Assembly (NCBI GenBank): GCA_001464935.1
Contig: LNEL01000055.1
Coordinates: forward strand, 1 to 64,000
From: Gammaproteobacteria bacterium Ga0077536
GTDB lineage: Bacteria; Pseudomonadota; Gammaproteobacteria; Ga0077536
Reading direction: 5' to 3'
Length of the DNA: 64,000 bases
The notes under the pieces are model-generated. The model did no database searches, was not told where the DNA came from, and was given only the letters and a program-made list of their open reading frames with translations. Shown piece by piece: positions 48,566 through 59,623 of the stretch. The translations under genes and the position numbers were made by a program. Position 1 is the stretch's first letter. The number at the start of each line of letters is the position of its first letter.

Positions 48566-48964
48566 CTATTTGACTCGCCGCAGTTGCGGACGGCCACCGC
48601 CCGCGCCCGGTGTCGAGGGCGGCGGTGGCGGGCTCTTGTCGGGGCCGGAATCCGTCTGCTCCTCGGGCAAGGACATCCCCTGCCCATTCTCCCGCGCATA
48701 GATCATGCGCGCGGCGCTGACCGGAAAAATCACGTCGTGAGCGACGCCGCCGAAGCGTGCATTGAACGAGATGAAGTCGTTGCCGAGCTGCAGATCGCGC
48801 ACCGCGCCAGGGGCGATGTTGAGCACGATCGAGCCATCCTTCACGTACTGCGTCGGTACACGCACGCGCTCGTCCCGGGTTTCGACGAGCAGATGCGGCG
48901 TGCAGCCGTTCTCGACGATCCAGTCGTACAGCGCACGAATCAGGTAGGGCTTGCTCGAGGTCAC
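48566..48964 (-). CDS. sspB: ClpXP specificity-enhancing factor SspB
   Basis: About 132 residues from a GTG at 48964 (VTSSKPYLIRALYDWIVENG), which places the conserved SspB core 5 residues from the start as in E. coli; an ATG at 49042 would overlap sspA by 23 bases. The core has GSIVLNIAPGAVRDL and NARFGG, and after a Pro-rich linker the basic C-terminal tail RPQLRRVK, which binds ClpX. SspB delivers ssrA-tagged proteins to ClpXP. Confidence 0.93.
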   Translation of the reverse strand: MTSSKPYLIRALYDWIVENGCTPHLLVETRDERVRVPTQYVKDGSIVLNIAPGAVRDLQLGNDFISFNARFGGVAHDVIFPVSAARMIYARENGQGMSLPEEQTDSGPDKSPPPPPSTPGAGGGRPQLRRVK

Positions 48965-49019
48965 GGGTGCTTGATCTCCCGCAGTGATGACAGCGGCATC
49001 GTCATGGCTGGGGCGGCCC

Positions 49020-49646
49020 TCAGTGGCGCATGTCCCGTTCAACCGCCGTGAGGCTGGCCCGAAAGGCCTCTCTGGCGAACAGCGTTTCGGCGTACTTCAG
49101 CAGCGGCCTGGCCTGCGGCGTGAGCTTGATGCCGTAGTGCGGCAAGCGCCACAGCAGCGGGGCGAGGCAGCAGTCCACGAGGGAATAATCGCTGGAGAGG
49201 AAATAGGGATGCTGGGTCAGGATCGGCGCAATCGCATAGAGATTGTCGCGGATCACCTGTTCCGCCTGCGCCGCGGCGGTAGCGTCTCCACGCCCGAGCT
49301 GCGACGCGAGATTCAGCAAATCCCGCGTCACGCGATACCTGATCTGCCGGTTGTTCGCGCGGCCGACCGGATCGACCGGCATCAGCGGCGGATGCGGGTA
49401 ACGCTCGTCGAGATACTCGAGCATGATCTGGGCGTCGTAGAGCACCAGCTCACGGTCGACGAGGGTCAGAATCGTGTGGTAGGGATTGAGGTCGTGGAGA
49501 TCTTCCGGCTTCGTCTCTTCCGTGACGAAGGAGATCTCCACGTTGACGTCCTTCTCGGCGAGGACAATACGCACTGCGTGAGCTATCGGGTCGGCCGCGT
49601 CCGCATAGAGCGTCATGACCGACCGACGGTTCACCAGTGACGACAT
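49020..49646 (-). CDS. sspA: Stringent starvation protein A (SspA), GST fold
   Basis: 208 residues. A glutathione-S-transferase-like N-terminal thioredoxin domain (LYADAADPIAHAVRIVLAEK) and an all-alpha C-terminal domain (YFLSSDYSLVDCCLAPLLWRL). SspA binds RNA polymerase and changes promoter choice in stationary phase. It lies upstream of sspB and next to the cytochrome c1 gene, from which it is separated by a single base. Confidence 0.95.
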   Translation of the reverse strand: MSSLVNRRSVMTLYADAADPIAHAVRIVLAEKDVNVEISFVTEETKPEDLHDLNPYHTILTLVDRELVLYDAQIMLEYLDERYPHPPLMPVDPVGRANNRQIRYRVTRDLLNLASQLGRGDATAAAQAEQVIRDNLYAIAPILTQHPYFLSSDYSLVDCCLAPLLWRLPHYGIKLTPQARPLLKYAETLFAREAFRASLTAVERDMRH

Positions 49647-49647
49647 G

Positions 49648-50394
49648 TCAATGCACGTCTTTCCAGTACTCGCGTTTCAGGGCGTAAGCGACAATCCACA
49701 GGACCAGCAGGAAGGCGATGACCTTGACGCCCAGTGCGTAACGCACGAGCTTGGCCGGTTCGCCGACGTACACGAGGAAGTTCACGAGATCGCGCGTTGC
49801 CTTGCGGTACGCGGTGTCATCGAGCGTGCCGGGCCGCTCGCTCTCGAACTGCTTGAACACCTGTACTTCGACATCGTGCTGCGTTTCGGTTTCGAACACC
49901 GCCCGGTTCAGGCCCTGCAGCTCAGCCAGCACGTGCGGCATCGCGGTGCTCGGGAAGTAGATGTTGTTCACGCCGGTCGGCTTCGCGGGATCGAGATAGA
50001 AGCCGTTCAGGAAGCTGAACAGCCAGTCAGGTCCGCGCGAACGCGCCACCACCGAGAGGTCTGGTGGCGTCACGCCGAACCAGGCTTCCGCGTCGGTCGG
50101 CTTCATCGCGATTTGCATCGGCTCGCCGATCTTGTCGGTGGTGAACATCATGTTGGCCTTCATGACGTCCTCGGGGATCCCGAGATCCGCCGCGACGCGG
50201 CCATAACGCATGTAGTTCGCCGAGTGGCAGCTCACGCAGTAGTTGACGAACAGCTTCGCGCCACGTTGCAGAGACTCGGTGTTGCCGAGATCGACATTGG
50301 CGTTGAGCATTTTCGGGCCGCCGTGGCCGCTCTCGGCATTCGCCGCAACGGACACACAGCAGAGGAGTATGGCGATGAGCAGCGTACGCATCAC
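49648..50394 (-). CDS. petC: Ubiquinol-cytochrome c reductase, cytochrome c1
   Basis: 248 residues. Signal peptide (MMRTLLIAILLCCVSVAANA), heme-binding CVSCH at 53-57, the sixth-ligand Met region and a C-terminal membrane anchor (LGVKVIAFLLVLWIVAYAL) followed by a basic tail. It passes electrons from the Rieske protein to soluble cytochromes. The start overlaps the petB stop by 4 bases. Confidence 0.96.
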   Translation of the reverse strand: MMRTLLIAILLCCVSVAANAESGHGGPKMLNANVDLGNTESLQRGAKLFVNYCVSCHSANYMRYGRVAADLGIPEDVMKANMMFTTDKIGEPMQIAMKPTDAEAWFGVTPPDLSVVARSRGPDWLFSFLNGFYLDPAKPTGVNNIYFPSTAMPHVLAELQGLNRAVFETETQHDVEVQVFKQFESERPGTLDDTAYRKATRDLVNFLVYVGEPAKLVRYALGVKVIAFLLVLWIVAYALKREYWKDVH

Positions 50395-51644
50395 GTCGTC
50401 ACCCTGTCAGGAACGGGCTTGGTCTTGTCGAGCTTCGTGTAGATGGGCATCAACAGGAAGAACAAGAAGTAAATCACGGTGCAGATCTGGGCGACCAGCG
50501 TCCGTCCCTCGGTTGGCGGCAGCAGGCCGAGATACCCGAGGATCAGGAAGCACACCACGAAGATGCCGAGGATCGTCTTGTACAGACCGCCGCGGTAGCG
50601 AATCGACTTCACGGGGCTGCGGTCCAGCCACGGCAGGAAGAAGAACGCCATCACGCCGAGGCCCATGAAGATCACACCCCACAGCTTCGCGTCGATGAAG
50701 AAGAAGTTGATCGTGTTCGCCCGCAGAATCGAGTAGTACGGCGTGAAGTACCACACCGGCGCGATGTGCAGAGGTGTCTGCATCGGGTTCGCCGGAATGA
50801 AGTTGTTCGCCTCGAGGAAGTACCCGCCCATTTCCGGCGCGAAGAACACCACCGCGGAGAACAGCATCAGGAACACGATGATGCCCGCGAAGTCCTTGAC
50901 CGAGTAATACGGGTGGAACGGGATACCGTCGAGCGGCTTGCCGTCAGCGCCCTTCGTCTTCTTGATCTCGACCCCGTCCGGGTTGTTCGAGCCGACTTCG
51001 TGCAGCGCAATGATGTGCAGCAGCACGAGCCCGGCAATCGCGAACGGCAGCGCGATGACATGCAGCGAGAAGAAGCGGTTCAGCGTGATGTCCGACACCA
51101 CGTAATCGCCACGTATCCATTCCGTCAGGGTTTCGCCGATCATCGGGATGGCGCCGAACAGCGAAATGATCACCTGTGCGCCCCAGAATGACATCTGACC
51201 CCACGGCAGCAGGTAGCCCATGAAGGCTTCGGCCATCAGCGAGAGGTACAACAGCATGCCGAGGATCCAGATCAGCTCCCGCGGCTGTTTGTACGAGCCG
51301 TAGAGCATGCCCCTGAACATGTGGAGATAGATCACGATGAAGAACGCCGAGGCGCCCGTCGAATGCATGTATCGAATGAGCCAGCCCCATTCGACGTCGC
51401 GCATGATGTACTCGACCGAGGCGAACGCGGTCGCGCCATCGGGCTTGTAGTTCATCACGAGCCAGATGCCGGTGAGGATCTGGATCACGAAGGTGACGAG
51501 CGAAAAGACGCCGAAGTAGTACCAGAAATTGAAGTTCTTCGGCGCGTAGTACTGGCCCATGTGGTCATTCCACAGGGACATCAGCGGGAAGCGGTCGTCG
51601 ACCCAGTCACGCAGGCCGGTGAGTTGGCGCACGATAGCGTTCAT
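50391..51644 (-). CDS. petB: Ubiquinol-cytochrome c reductase, cytochrome b
   Basis: 417 residues with about eight membrane helices and the two His pairs for hemes bL and bH (for example IVIYLHMFRGML and SLHVIALPFAIAGLVLLHIIALH). The quinol-site motif reads PVWY (IAPVWYFTPYYSILRA), not PEWY, the form known from beta- and gammaproteobacteria. It is the core of the bc1 complex that pumps protons by the Q cycle. The start overlaps the petA stop by 4 bases. Confidence 0.97.
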   Translation of the reverse strand: MNAIVRQLTGLRDWVDDRFPLMSLWNDHMGQYYAPKNFNFWYYFGVFSLVTFVIQILTGIWLVMNYKPDGATAFASVEYIMRDVEWGWLIRYMHSTGASAFFIVIYLHMFRGMLYGSYKQPRELIWILGMLLYLSLMAEAFMGYLLPWGQMSFWGAQVIISLFGAIPMIGETLTEWIRGDYVVSDITLNRFFSLHVIALPFAIAGLVLLHIIALHEVGSNNPDGVEIKKTKGADGKPLDGIPFHPYYSVKDFAGIIVFLMLFSAVVFFAPEMGGYFLEANNFIPANPMQTPLHIAPVWYFTPYYSILRANTINFFFIDAKLWGVIFMGLGVMAFFFLPWLDRSPVKSIRYRGGLYKTILGIFVVCFLILGYLGLLPPTEGRTLVAQICTVIYFLFFLLMPIYTKLDKTKPVPDRVTT

Positions 51645-52240
51645 GCGGCGTCTCCTTTGTCTTCACCGACGACAATCTTGGTGTCATTGACGAAGCGGTA
51701 AGGCGGCACGTCCATGTTCGTCGGTGCCGGCACGCCCGAGTACACGCGTCCGGCCAGGTCGAACTGCGAACCATGGCAGGGGCAGAAGAAACCGCCCTTC
51801 CACGGCTGCTTGACGCCCGCGGCGCTCAGTTCCGGTACGAAGCTCGGCGAGCAACCCAGGTGCGTGCAGACGCCGACGAGCACCAGGAACTCGGGCTTGT
51901 CGGAGCGCCACGCGTTCTTCGCGTATTCCGGCTGCACCGACTCCGCGGATTCGGGATCGCGCAGCGCGCCGCCGTCGAGGCTCTTGAGGTCTTCGATCAT
52001 TTCAGGCGTACGACGCACGACCCACACCGGTTTGCCGCGCCACTTCTGGATGATGCGTTGGCCCGGTTCGAGTTTGCTCACGTCCACCTCGACCGGCGCA
52101 CCGATGGCTTTTGCCTTGGCGCTCGGCTGGAAGGAAGACACGAAAGGCACCGCTGCGAAAGCGGCGCCTATGCCTCCAATGACCACTGTCGTGCCGGTCA
52201 GGAAGCGGCGTCTGCGGGTATCGACGGCGTCGTCGCTCAT
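51641..52240 (-). CDS. petA: Ubiquinol-cytochrome c reductase, Rieske iron-sulfur subunit
   Basis: 199 residues from the ATG at 52240; a TTG 9 bases upstream is possible. The N-terminus has the twin-arginine signature RRRRFLTGTT and one membrane helix. The 2Fe-2S ligands are in CTHLGC and CPCHGS. A TATACT -10-like sequence at 52406-52411 on the minus strand could be the operon promoter. Confidence 0.96.
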   Translation of the reverse strand: MSDDAVDTRRRRFLTGTTVVIGGIGAAFAAVPFVSSFQPSAKAKAIGAPVEVDVSKLEPGQRIIQKWRGKPVWVVRRTPEMIEDLKSLDGGALRDPESAESVQPEYAKNAWRSDKPEFLVLVGVCTHLGCSPSFVPELSAAGVKQPWKGGFFCPCHGSQFDLAGRVYSGVPAPTNMDVPPYRFVNDTKIVVGEDKGDAA

Positions 52241-52469
52241 GATTAACAAAATCTCCTGTATCTGGACGCCGACCAGCCGAAAGGCGGTCGGTCGAGGATG
52301 TCGGATCGGGACACCCTCTGCTCAAATCGCGGCTGCCGCGACGCATGCTCGGCTTCGTGGCTGAGTGCCGAAACGTCGAGAAACAAGTCGGGCCGAGACC
52401 GCGCGAGTATAACCAACTTTGCGGCGGAAGGCTGCGCCTGACCGTGCGTCGAACGGCCGGCGCGCGCGA

Positions 52470-53774
52470 TCAGGCCGGCTTTTCATTCCTCAGTTCAGCC
52501 GAGCGCGCATGGGCCGTGAGGCCCTCGGCGCGGGCAAGCGCAGAGGCGACCCGGCCAAGGCGCGCGGCGCCCGCCACCCCGACCTCGATGATCGACGAAC
52601 GCTTCTGGAAATCGTATACGCCGAGCGGCGACGAAAAGCGCGCCGTGCCCGCCGTTGGCAATACGTGATTCGGCCCCGCGCAGTAATCGCCGAGCGGCTC
52701 GGCGGCGTAGCGGCCGAGAAAAAATGCCCCCGCATGGCGGATCTTCGCCATCAGCGCGCGCGGGTCGGCCACGGACAATTCCAGGTGCTCAGGCGCAATG
52801 CGGTTCGCCAGTGCGGCGGCCTCTTCCAGGGAACGCACCTCGATCAGCGCGCCGCGCGTCGCCAGCGCCGTGTCGATGATCGACGCGCGCGACATCTGCG
52901 GCAGCAGGCGTTCGATGCTCGCGGCCACCCGGTCGAGGTAGTCCGCGCCCGGCGCGAGCAGGATCGCCTGCGCCTGTTCGTCGTGCTCGGCCTGGGAGAA
53001 CAGATCCATCGCGACCCAGTCGGGATCGGTCGCACCGTCGCAGATCACCAGGATTTCCGACGGTCCGGCGATCATGTCGATGCCGACCTTGCCGAACACC
53101 ATCGACTTCGCGGTGGCCACGTAGATGTTGCCGGGGCCGACGATCTTGTCGACCGCCGGGACCAGCGCCGTGCCATAGGCCAGCGCGGCGACGGCCTGCG
53201 CGCCGCCAATCGAGAACACGCGGTCGACGCCCGCAATGTGAGCGGCCGCGAGCACCACCGGCTCGAGATGACCCTGCGGCGCCGGCACGACCATGATGAT
53301 TTCACCGACGCCGGCGACTTTCGCCGGAATCGCGTTCATCAGCACCGAGGACGGATAGGCGGCCTTGCCGCCCGGCACATAGATGCCGGCGCGATCGAGC
53401 GGCGTGACCTTCTGCCCCAGCGTGGTGCCTTCGCCGTCGACGTATTCCCACGACGCCTGGACCTGCCGCGCGTGGTAATCCCGGATGCCGGCGGCGGCTT
53501 CTTCGAGCGCGTGCCGCAGCGCCGGGTCGATCGCCTCGGCATAGGCCGCGAGGCCCGTGATCTCGAGCGCCGCCACGTCTGTTTCCTGGCGCCGGTCGAA
53601 CTGGTTCGTGTAGCGCAGCAACGCCACGTCACCCTCGAGTCGCACCGCGCGCAGGATCTCGCGCACCGTGTCGTGGACGTTCGCCGAGGATTCTTCGTCG
53701 TAGGCGAGCAGTGCCGACAATCGGGCATCGAAATCGGGCTCGACGGTCGACAGCCGGGCGATGCGCGCACTCAT
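52470..53774 (-). CDS. hisD: Histidinol dehydrogenase
   Basis: 434 residues from the ATG at 53774, which overlaps the hisG stop as ATGA. The family pattern for the zinc enzyme is visible: [21 protein letters not shown], the KIVGPGN region and [11 protein letters not shown] with the catalytic Glu and His. It performs the last two steps of histidine synthesis. hisC, which often follows hisD, is absent; the next gene on this strand is petA. Confidence 0.96.
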   Translation of the reverse strand: MSARIARLSTVEPDFDARLSALLAYDEESSANVHDTVREILRAVRLEGDVALLRYTNQFDRRQETDVAALEITGLAAYAEAIDPALRHALEEAAAGIRDYHARQVQASWEYVDGEGTTLGQKVTPLDRAGIYVPGGKAAYPSSVLMNAIPAKVAGVGEIIMVVPAPQGHLEPVVLAAAHIAGVDRVFSIGGAQAVAALAYGTALVPAVDKIVGPGNIYVATAKSMVFGKVGIDMIAGPSEILVICDGATDPDWVAMDLFSQAEHDEQAQAILLAPGADYLDRVAASIERLLPQMSRASIIDTALATRGALIEVRSLEEAAALANRIAPEHLELSVADPRALMAKIRHAGAFFLGRYAAEPLGDYCAGPNHVLPTAGTARFSSPLGVYDFQKRSSIIEVGVAGAARLGRVASALARAEGLTAHARSAELRNEKPA

Positions 53775-54439
53775 GACGCGCCCCACGGCGAGCTGGCGCC
53801 GACCGCCGCGGCCAGCTGGCGCACGAGTCCGGTGACGCGCGCGTGCTTGGTCTTCAGCGCGGCCTTGTTGACGATCAGTCGCGAGCTGACGTCGCAGATG
53901 TGTTCGAGCGGCTTGAGCCCGTTGGCCCTGAGGGTGTTGCCGGTATCGACGAGGTCCACGATGCGATCGGCGAGCCCGACCAGCGGCGCGAGCTCCATCG
54001 AGCCATACAGCTTGATGACCTCGATCTGCACGCCCTTCTCGGCGAAGTAGCGCCGCGTGATGGCCGGGTACTTGGTCGCCACGCGCAGGCGGGTCGGCGG
54101 CAATCGCTCGTGATCGGGGCCTGCCACCATCAACCGGCAGCGCGCAATCTGCAGGTCGAGCGGCTCGTAGTAACCGTCACCCTCGTACTCGAGCAGCACG
54201 TCCTTGCCGGCGATGCCGATGTCGGCCGCGCCATATTCGACATAGGTCGGCACGTCGCTGGCCCGGATGATCACCAGCTTGATGGCGGGATCGGTGGTGT
54301 CGAGGATCAGCTTGCGGGACACGTCCGGATCGTCGGTGGGCCGCACGCCGACGCGCTCGAGCAGCGGCATCGCATCCTTGAAGATGCGGCCTTTGGAGAC
54401 GGCAATGACGAGCTGTTCGCTGTCGGGTGCTGGGTTCAT
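53771..54439 (-). CDS. hisG: ATP phosphoribosyltransferase, short form HisG
   Basis: 222 residues, the short (HisGS) type without the C-terminal regulatory ACT-like domain. The substrate-binding motifs [28 protein letters not shown] and [13 protein letters not shown] are present. Short HisG normally needs the regulatory subunit HisZ, which is not in this window. It makes phosphoribosyl-ATP, the first step of histidine synthesis. It follows murA on the same strand. Confidence 0.95.
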   Translation of the reverse strand: MNPAPDSEQLVIAVSKGRIFKDAMPLLERVGVRPTDDPDVSRKLILDTTDPAIKLVIIRASDVPTYVEYGAADIGIAGKDVLLEYEGDGYYEPLDLQIARCRLMVAGPDHERLPPTRLRVATKYPAITRRYFAEKGVQIEVIKLYGSMELAPLVGLADRIVDLVDTGNTLRANGLKPLEHICDVSSRLIVNKAALKTKHARVTGLVRQLAAAVGASSPWGAS

Positions 54440-54495
54440 GCTGACTCAGTCCGCAGGACGGATGCCGCTGGTACGTCGGCCGGGCGGCCGCCGGT

Positions 54496-56023
<1,528 letters not shown>

Positions 56024-56060
56024 CGGCGGCTCACGAACATGCGCCGGGGCAGCCGCGCGC

Positions 56061-56669
56061 TCAAAGGCCCAGGTCCTGGTTCTTCGACTTCAGGTTCTCA
56101 ATCAGCTTCGCGATGCCGCCTTCGGTGATGATCTGCGAAAACGACGACTTGTAGGTCTTCACGAGGCTCACGCCATCGACCGACACGTCGAACACCTTCC
56201 AGTCGCCGCTCTTGTTATGCAGGCGATAGACCACTGGCAGAATGCTGCCGCCGGGCTGCCGGATGTCCTGCTTGACGACGGAGGTCTTCGGGTTGTGTGA
56301 CGCCGCGTTGGCCGGGTATTCGATCTGCTGGTCGGAGTATTCGAGCAGCGCCGTGGCGTAGGTGCGCACCAGCAGGCGGCGGAACTGTTCGACGAATTCC
56401 GTCTGCTGGGCGGCGTCGGAGGTCTTCCAGTGCTCGCCGAGCACCCACTGCGACATGATCGTGAAGTCGAAGTGCGGGAAAATCATCTCCGAGACCAGAC
56501 CGTACATCTTGGCCGGGTCGGCGCGCAGGGCGTCCTTCTCGGCTTTGACCCGGTCGACGACCGCAGTCGTCGTCGACTGCACGACCTGTTGCGCATCTTC
56601 GGCGGCGTTCGCGACGCCGACCAGACCGAACATCAGCGCGGCGACACAGACAAGCACAAATCGTTTCAT
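56061..56669 (-). CDS. mlaC: Phospholipid transport periplasmic protein MlaC
   Basis: 202 residues with a signal peptide (FVLVCVAALMFGLVGVANA). The mature MlaC fold includes MIFPHFDFTIMSQWVLGEHW and KVFDVSVDGVSLVKTYKSSF. MlaC shuttles phospholipid between the outer-membrane MlaA and the inner-membrane MlaFEDB. Here the mla cluster is reduced: mlaB is missing between mlaC and ibaG, and gloA, not mlaD, lies upstream. The remaining mla genes must be elsewhere if the pathway works. Confidence 0.93.
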   Translation of the reverse strand: MKRFVLVCVAALMFGLVGVANAAEDAQQVVQSTTTAVVDRVKAEKDALRADPAKMYGLVSEMIFPHFDFTIMSQWVLGEHWKTSDAAQQTEFVEQFRRLLVRTYATALLEYSDQQIEYPANAASHNPKTSVVKQDIRQPGGSILPVVYRLHNKSGDWKVFDVSVDGVSLVKTYKSSFSQIITEGGIAKLIENLKSKNQDLGL

Positions 56670-56816
56670 TCGACGATCCTCTCCCGGCGACGATAGGGCG
56701 ATAGGGGTAATGGACGGCAGCGCTCTGGAGGCTGCCGGGCCGCCTCAGCGGCCCGAAAAACCGGCGCGTACTCTAGCACAAAGGCCTGCGGCGACGGCAA
56801 CGCGGCCCACGGCCGC

Positions 56817-57212
56817 TCAGCCCGGATTCGGCTCATCCTGCAGCAGTTCGACCTTGTAGCCGTCCGGATCTTCGACGAAAGCGATCACGGTGCGGCCGCC
56901 CTTCATCGGACCGGCCTCGCGGACAACCTTGCCGCCGCGCTCGCGGATCCGGTCACAGGTCTGGTAGACATCGTCGACGCCGATGGCGATGTGGCCGTAC
57001 GCGCTGCCCATCTCATAGGCATGGGTGTCCCAGTTGTGGGTCAGTTCGAGCACCGTCGAGGCGCTTTCGTCGCCGTAGCCGACGAAGGCGAGCGTGAAGC
57101 GACCTTCGGGGTAGTCCTTGCGCCGAATCAGCTTCATGTCGAGCACATCGACGTAGAACCCGAGCGCCCGGTCGAGATCCGTGACCCGCAGCATCGTATG
57201 CATCATTCTCAT
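56817..57212 (-). CDS. gloA: Lactoylglutathione lyase (glyoxalase I)
   Basis: 131 residues from the ATG at 57212, preceded by GAGGAG. The vicinal-oxygen-chelate fold carries the four metal ligands: His in MMHTMLRV, Glu in VLELTHNWD, His in GHIAIGVDD and Glu in YKVELLQD. It converts the glutathione-methylglyoxal hemithioacetal to S-lactoylglutathione. The length without extra inserts fits the nickel-dependent type. Confidence 0.94.
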   Translation of the reverse strand: MRMMHTMLRVTDLDRALGFYVDVLDMKLIRRKDYPEGRFTLAFVGYGDESASTVLELTHNWDTHAYEMGSAYGHIAIGVDDVYQTCDRIRERGGKVVREAGPMKGGRTVIAFVEDPDGYKVELLQDEPNPG

Positions 57213-57262
57213 TTCACGCGTCTCCTCAATGGTTCGGACACGACCTGCCGCCGGTGCCGGCG

Positions 57263-58471
57263 TCAGGCCTCGATATCGATCCGGATGGCGGCCGCAGCGC
57301 GGCGCGCCTTGTCGAGCGCCGCCTCGACCGTCGCGTCGCGCGCGAGGGCCACGGCCAGTCGGCGCTTGCCCTGCACTTCCGGCTTGCCGAACAGACGCAG
57401 GGACGTGCCGGGCTCGGCCAGTGCGGCATCGACCCCGTGGTAACGGATGCGCCGGCCGTGACCGCTGCCGAGTATCGCGACCGACGCCGCCGGCGCGTCG
57501 CGCACGATGGCGGGAATCGGCAGGCCCAGCACCGCGCGCACGTGCAGCGCGAATTCGGACAGATCCTGCCCGATCATCGTCACCATGCCGGTGTCGTGGG
57601 GGCGCGGCGAGACTTCGCTGAAGATCACCTCGTCGCCGCACACGAACAGTTCCACCCCGAACAGGCCACGCCCGCCGAGAGCGGCGGTGATCCGTTCGGC
57701 CATGGCCTCGGCGCGCGCCATGGCCAGCGCCGACATCGCCTGCGGCTGCCAGGATTCGCGGTAGTCGCCGTCAATCTGCAGGTGACCGATCGGTGCGCAG
57801 AACGCGGTGCCGCCGACATGGCGCACGGTCAGCAGGGTGATTTCGTAGTCGAAGCGCACGAAGGCTTCGACGATCACGCGCGGCACCGCGGCGCGCGCGC
57901 CGGCCACCGCGGTCGCCCACGCCGCGTCGGCATCGGCCGCGTTGCGCACGACGAGCTGGCCCTTGCCCGAGGAACTCATCACCGGTTTGACCACGCAGGG
58001 CAGGCCAATCCGCGCGATCGCCGCACGGCACTCGGCGTCACTGCCGGCGAACTCGTACTTCGACGTCGCGAGGCCCAGTTCCTCGGCGGCGAGGCGGCGG
58101 ATGCCCTCGCGATCCATGGTCAGCCGCGCGGCGCGCGCGGACGGCGCGACGTGCCAGCCCTGCGCCTCGAGTTCGACGAGCCGGTGCGTCGCGATCGCCT
58201 CGACTTCGGGCAGGATGTAGTGCGGCCGTTCGGCGCGGATCACGCGCTCGAGCGCGTCGCCGTCGAGCATGTCGATCACGTGATGGCGATGGGCCACCTG
58301 CATCGCCGGTGCGCCGGCATAGCGGTCGACCGCGATCACTTCGACCCCCAGGCGCTGGGCCTCGAGCGCGACTTCCTTGCCGAGTTCGCCCGCGCCGAGC
58401 AGCATCAGGCGCGTCGCGCAGTCGGTCTGCGGCGTGCCGAAGACGATCTCGGGTGGCGTTGCGTCTTGCAT
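57263..58471 (-). CDS. purT: Formate-dependent phosphoribosylglycinamide formyltransferase PurT
   Basis: 402 residues. ATP-grasp enzyme with [21 protein letters not shown] at the N-terminus, [13 protein letters not shown] in the ATP-binding loop and [14 protein letters not shown] as the family signature. It formylates GAR with formate and ATP, a folate-free alternative to PurN. The start shares one base with the pdxB stop. Confidence 0.96.
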   Translation of the reverse strand: MQDATPPEIVFGTPQTDCATRLMLLGAGELGKEVALEAQRLGVEVIAVDRYAGAPAMQVAHRHHVIDMLDGDALERVIRAERPHYILPEVEAIATHRLVELEAQGWHVAPSARAARLTMDREGIRRLAAEELGLATSKYEFAGSDAECRAAIARIGLPCVVKPVMSSSGKGQLVVRNAADADAAWATAVAGARAAVPRVIVEAFVRFDYEITLLTVRHVGGTAFCAPIGHLQIDGDYRESWQPQAMSALAMARAEAMAERITAALGGRGLFGVELFVCGDEVIFSEVSPRPHDTGMVTMIGQDLSEFALHVRAVLGLPIPAIVRDAPAASVAILGSGHGRRIRYHGVDAALAEPGTSLRLFGKPEVQGKRRLAVALARDATVEAALDKARRAAAAIRIDIEA

Positions 58472-59607
58472 CAAGCGGTGTCCAGGCTGAATCCGAGCCC
58501 CTGCAGGAGGCTCGAAGTATCGGGGGCGGCCTGCGACAGCGCAACCGGCCTGATCCCGAACTCGCGCCGCTGGCCGAACTGCGCGCGCAATCGATCGAAA
58601 GTGCCCGGGGTGTCGTCGGCGAGTCCCGCCCGCATCAGCACGGTTTGCGCGAGCGGACTGCAGCAGGCCGTCACCGCCGCGCCGAGGGTCGCCCACGCGT
58701 CGCCGGGCGGCAGCACGAGCGGCGGCAGGGGTGCGGCCGCGGCCGGCTGCCACGTGCCGACCGCGCTGCCCTGCGCGCGGCACCAGGCCTCGAGTGTCGT
58801 ACGCAGCTGGCGCGTTGCGCGCAGGCGGGCGTCGATCGTGTGGCCGGCGATATGCGGCGTCGCCACCCACGCCGCCGCCAGCAGGGCTGGCGACACCACG
58901 GGCTCGCCCGCCCAGCAGTCGACGACGGCGCTGATGCGCCCGTCGGCGATGGCCCGCAGCCACGCCGGCTCGTCGACGATGCCGCCGCGCGCGGCATTGA
59001 TCAGCAGCGCGCCCGGCTGCATGCCGGCGATCGCGCGCGCCCCGATCAGGCCCGTCGTCGGATGATCGCCTGCCGCGGTCAGTGGCACGTGCAGGCTCAC
59101 GATGTCAGCGGTCAGCGCCTCGGCCAGCGACACGAAGCCCGGCGTGTGCGCGGCGCGCGGGGGGTCGTTGCGCAGACAGCGCACGCCGACCGTCTCCAGC
59201 AGCGCCAGCGCCGCGCTGCCGGCATGGCCGCAGCCGACGATGCCGCAACTGAGCTCATCCGGCCGGCGCCCCAGCGCCGCGGCCCGCGCGAGCACGCAGG
59301 CGAGCACGTACTCGCCGACCGCGCGCGCATTGCAGCCGGGCGCGGCCGAGAACGCGACGTCATGCGTGCGCAGCCAGGCTTCATCGATGTGATCGGTGCC
59401 GGCGGTCGCCGTGCCGACGAAGCGCACCGGAGTGCCTGCCAGCAGCGTGGCGTCGACGCGGGTGACCGAACGCACCAGCAGGATGTCGCAGTCCCCGAGC
59501 AGCGCGCGGCCGATCGCGCGGCCGTCGTGGAGCGTGACGTCGCCGAAGCCGGCGAACGCGGCGGCGGCGTCCGCGATGACGCGATCGGCAACGATGCGGA
59601 GCGTCAC
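58471..59607 (-). CDS. pdxB: Erythronate-4-phosphate dehydrogenase PdxB
   Basis: 378 residues from a GTG at 59607 ([18 protein letters not shown]). A D-2-hydroxyacid dehydrogenase fold with NAD-binding [14 protein letters not shown], then [17 protein letters not shown] and [11 protein letters not shown], and a C-terminal PdxB dimerisation region. It acts in the DXP-dependent route to pyridoxal phosphate. It starts 16 bases after secF, so it may be read from the sec operon. Confidence 0.9.
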   Translation of the reverse strand: MTLRIVADRVIADAAAAFAGFGDVTLHDGRAIGRALLGDCDILLVRSVTRVDATLLAGTPVRFVGTATAGTDHIDEAWLRTHDVAFSAAPGCNARAVGEYVLACVLARAAALGRRPDELSCGIVGCGHAGSAALALLETVGVRCLRNDPPRAAHTPGFVSLAEALTADIVSLHVPLTAAGDHPTTGLIGARAIAGMQPGALLINAARGGIVDEPAWLRAIADGRISAVVDCWAGEPVVSPALLAAAWVATPHIAGHTIDARLRATRQLRTTLEAWCRAQGSAVGTWQPAAAAPLPPLVLPPGDAWATLGAAVTACCSPLAQTVLMRAGLADDTPGTFDRLRAQFGQRREFGIRPVALSQAAPDTSSLLQGLGFSLDTA

Positions 59608-59623
59608 GCGGGCGGACCGGCCC

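Noticed and set aside
52455-52484. Hairpin GCCGGC...GCCGGC followed by TTTT on the plus strand near the hisD stop
   Set aside because: It is terminator-shaped only on the plus strand, where no gene ends nearby. On the minus strand it encodes the hisD C-terminus, so the match is probably a by-product of coding sequence.
56736-56755. Hairpin CGGGCCGC-CTCA-GCGGCCCG ahead of mlaC as a terminator for gloA
   Set aside because: On the minus strand the T-run comes before, not after, the stem, so it lacks the form of a terminator for gloA. It is mentioned only as a leader structure.
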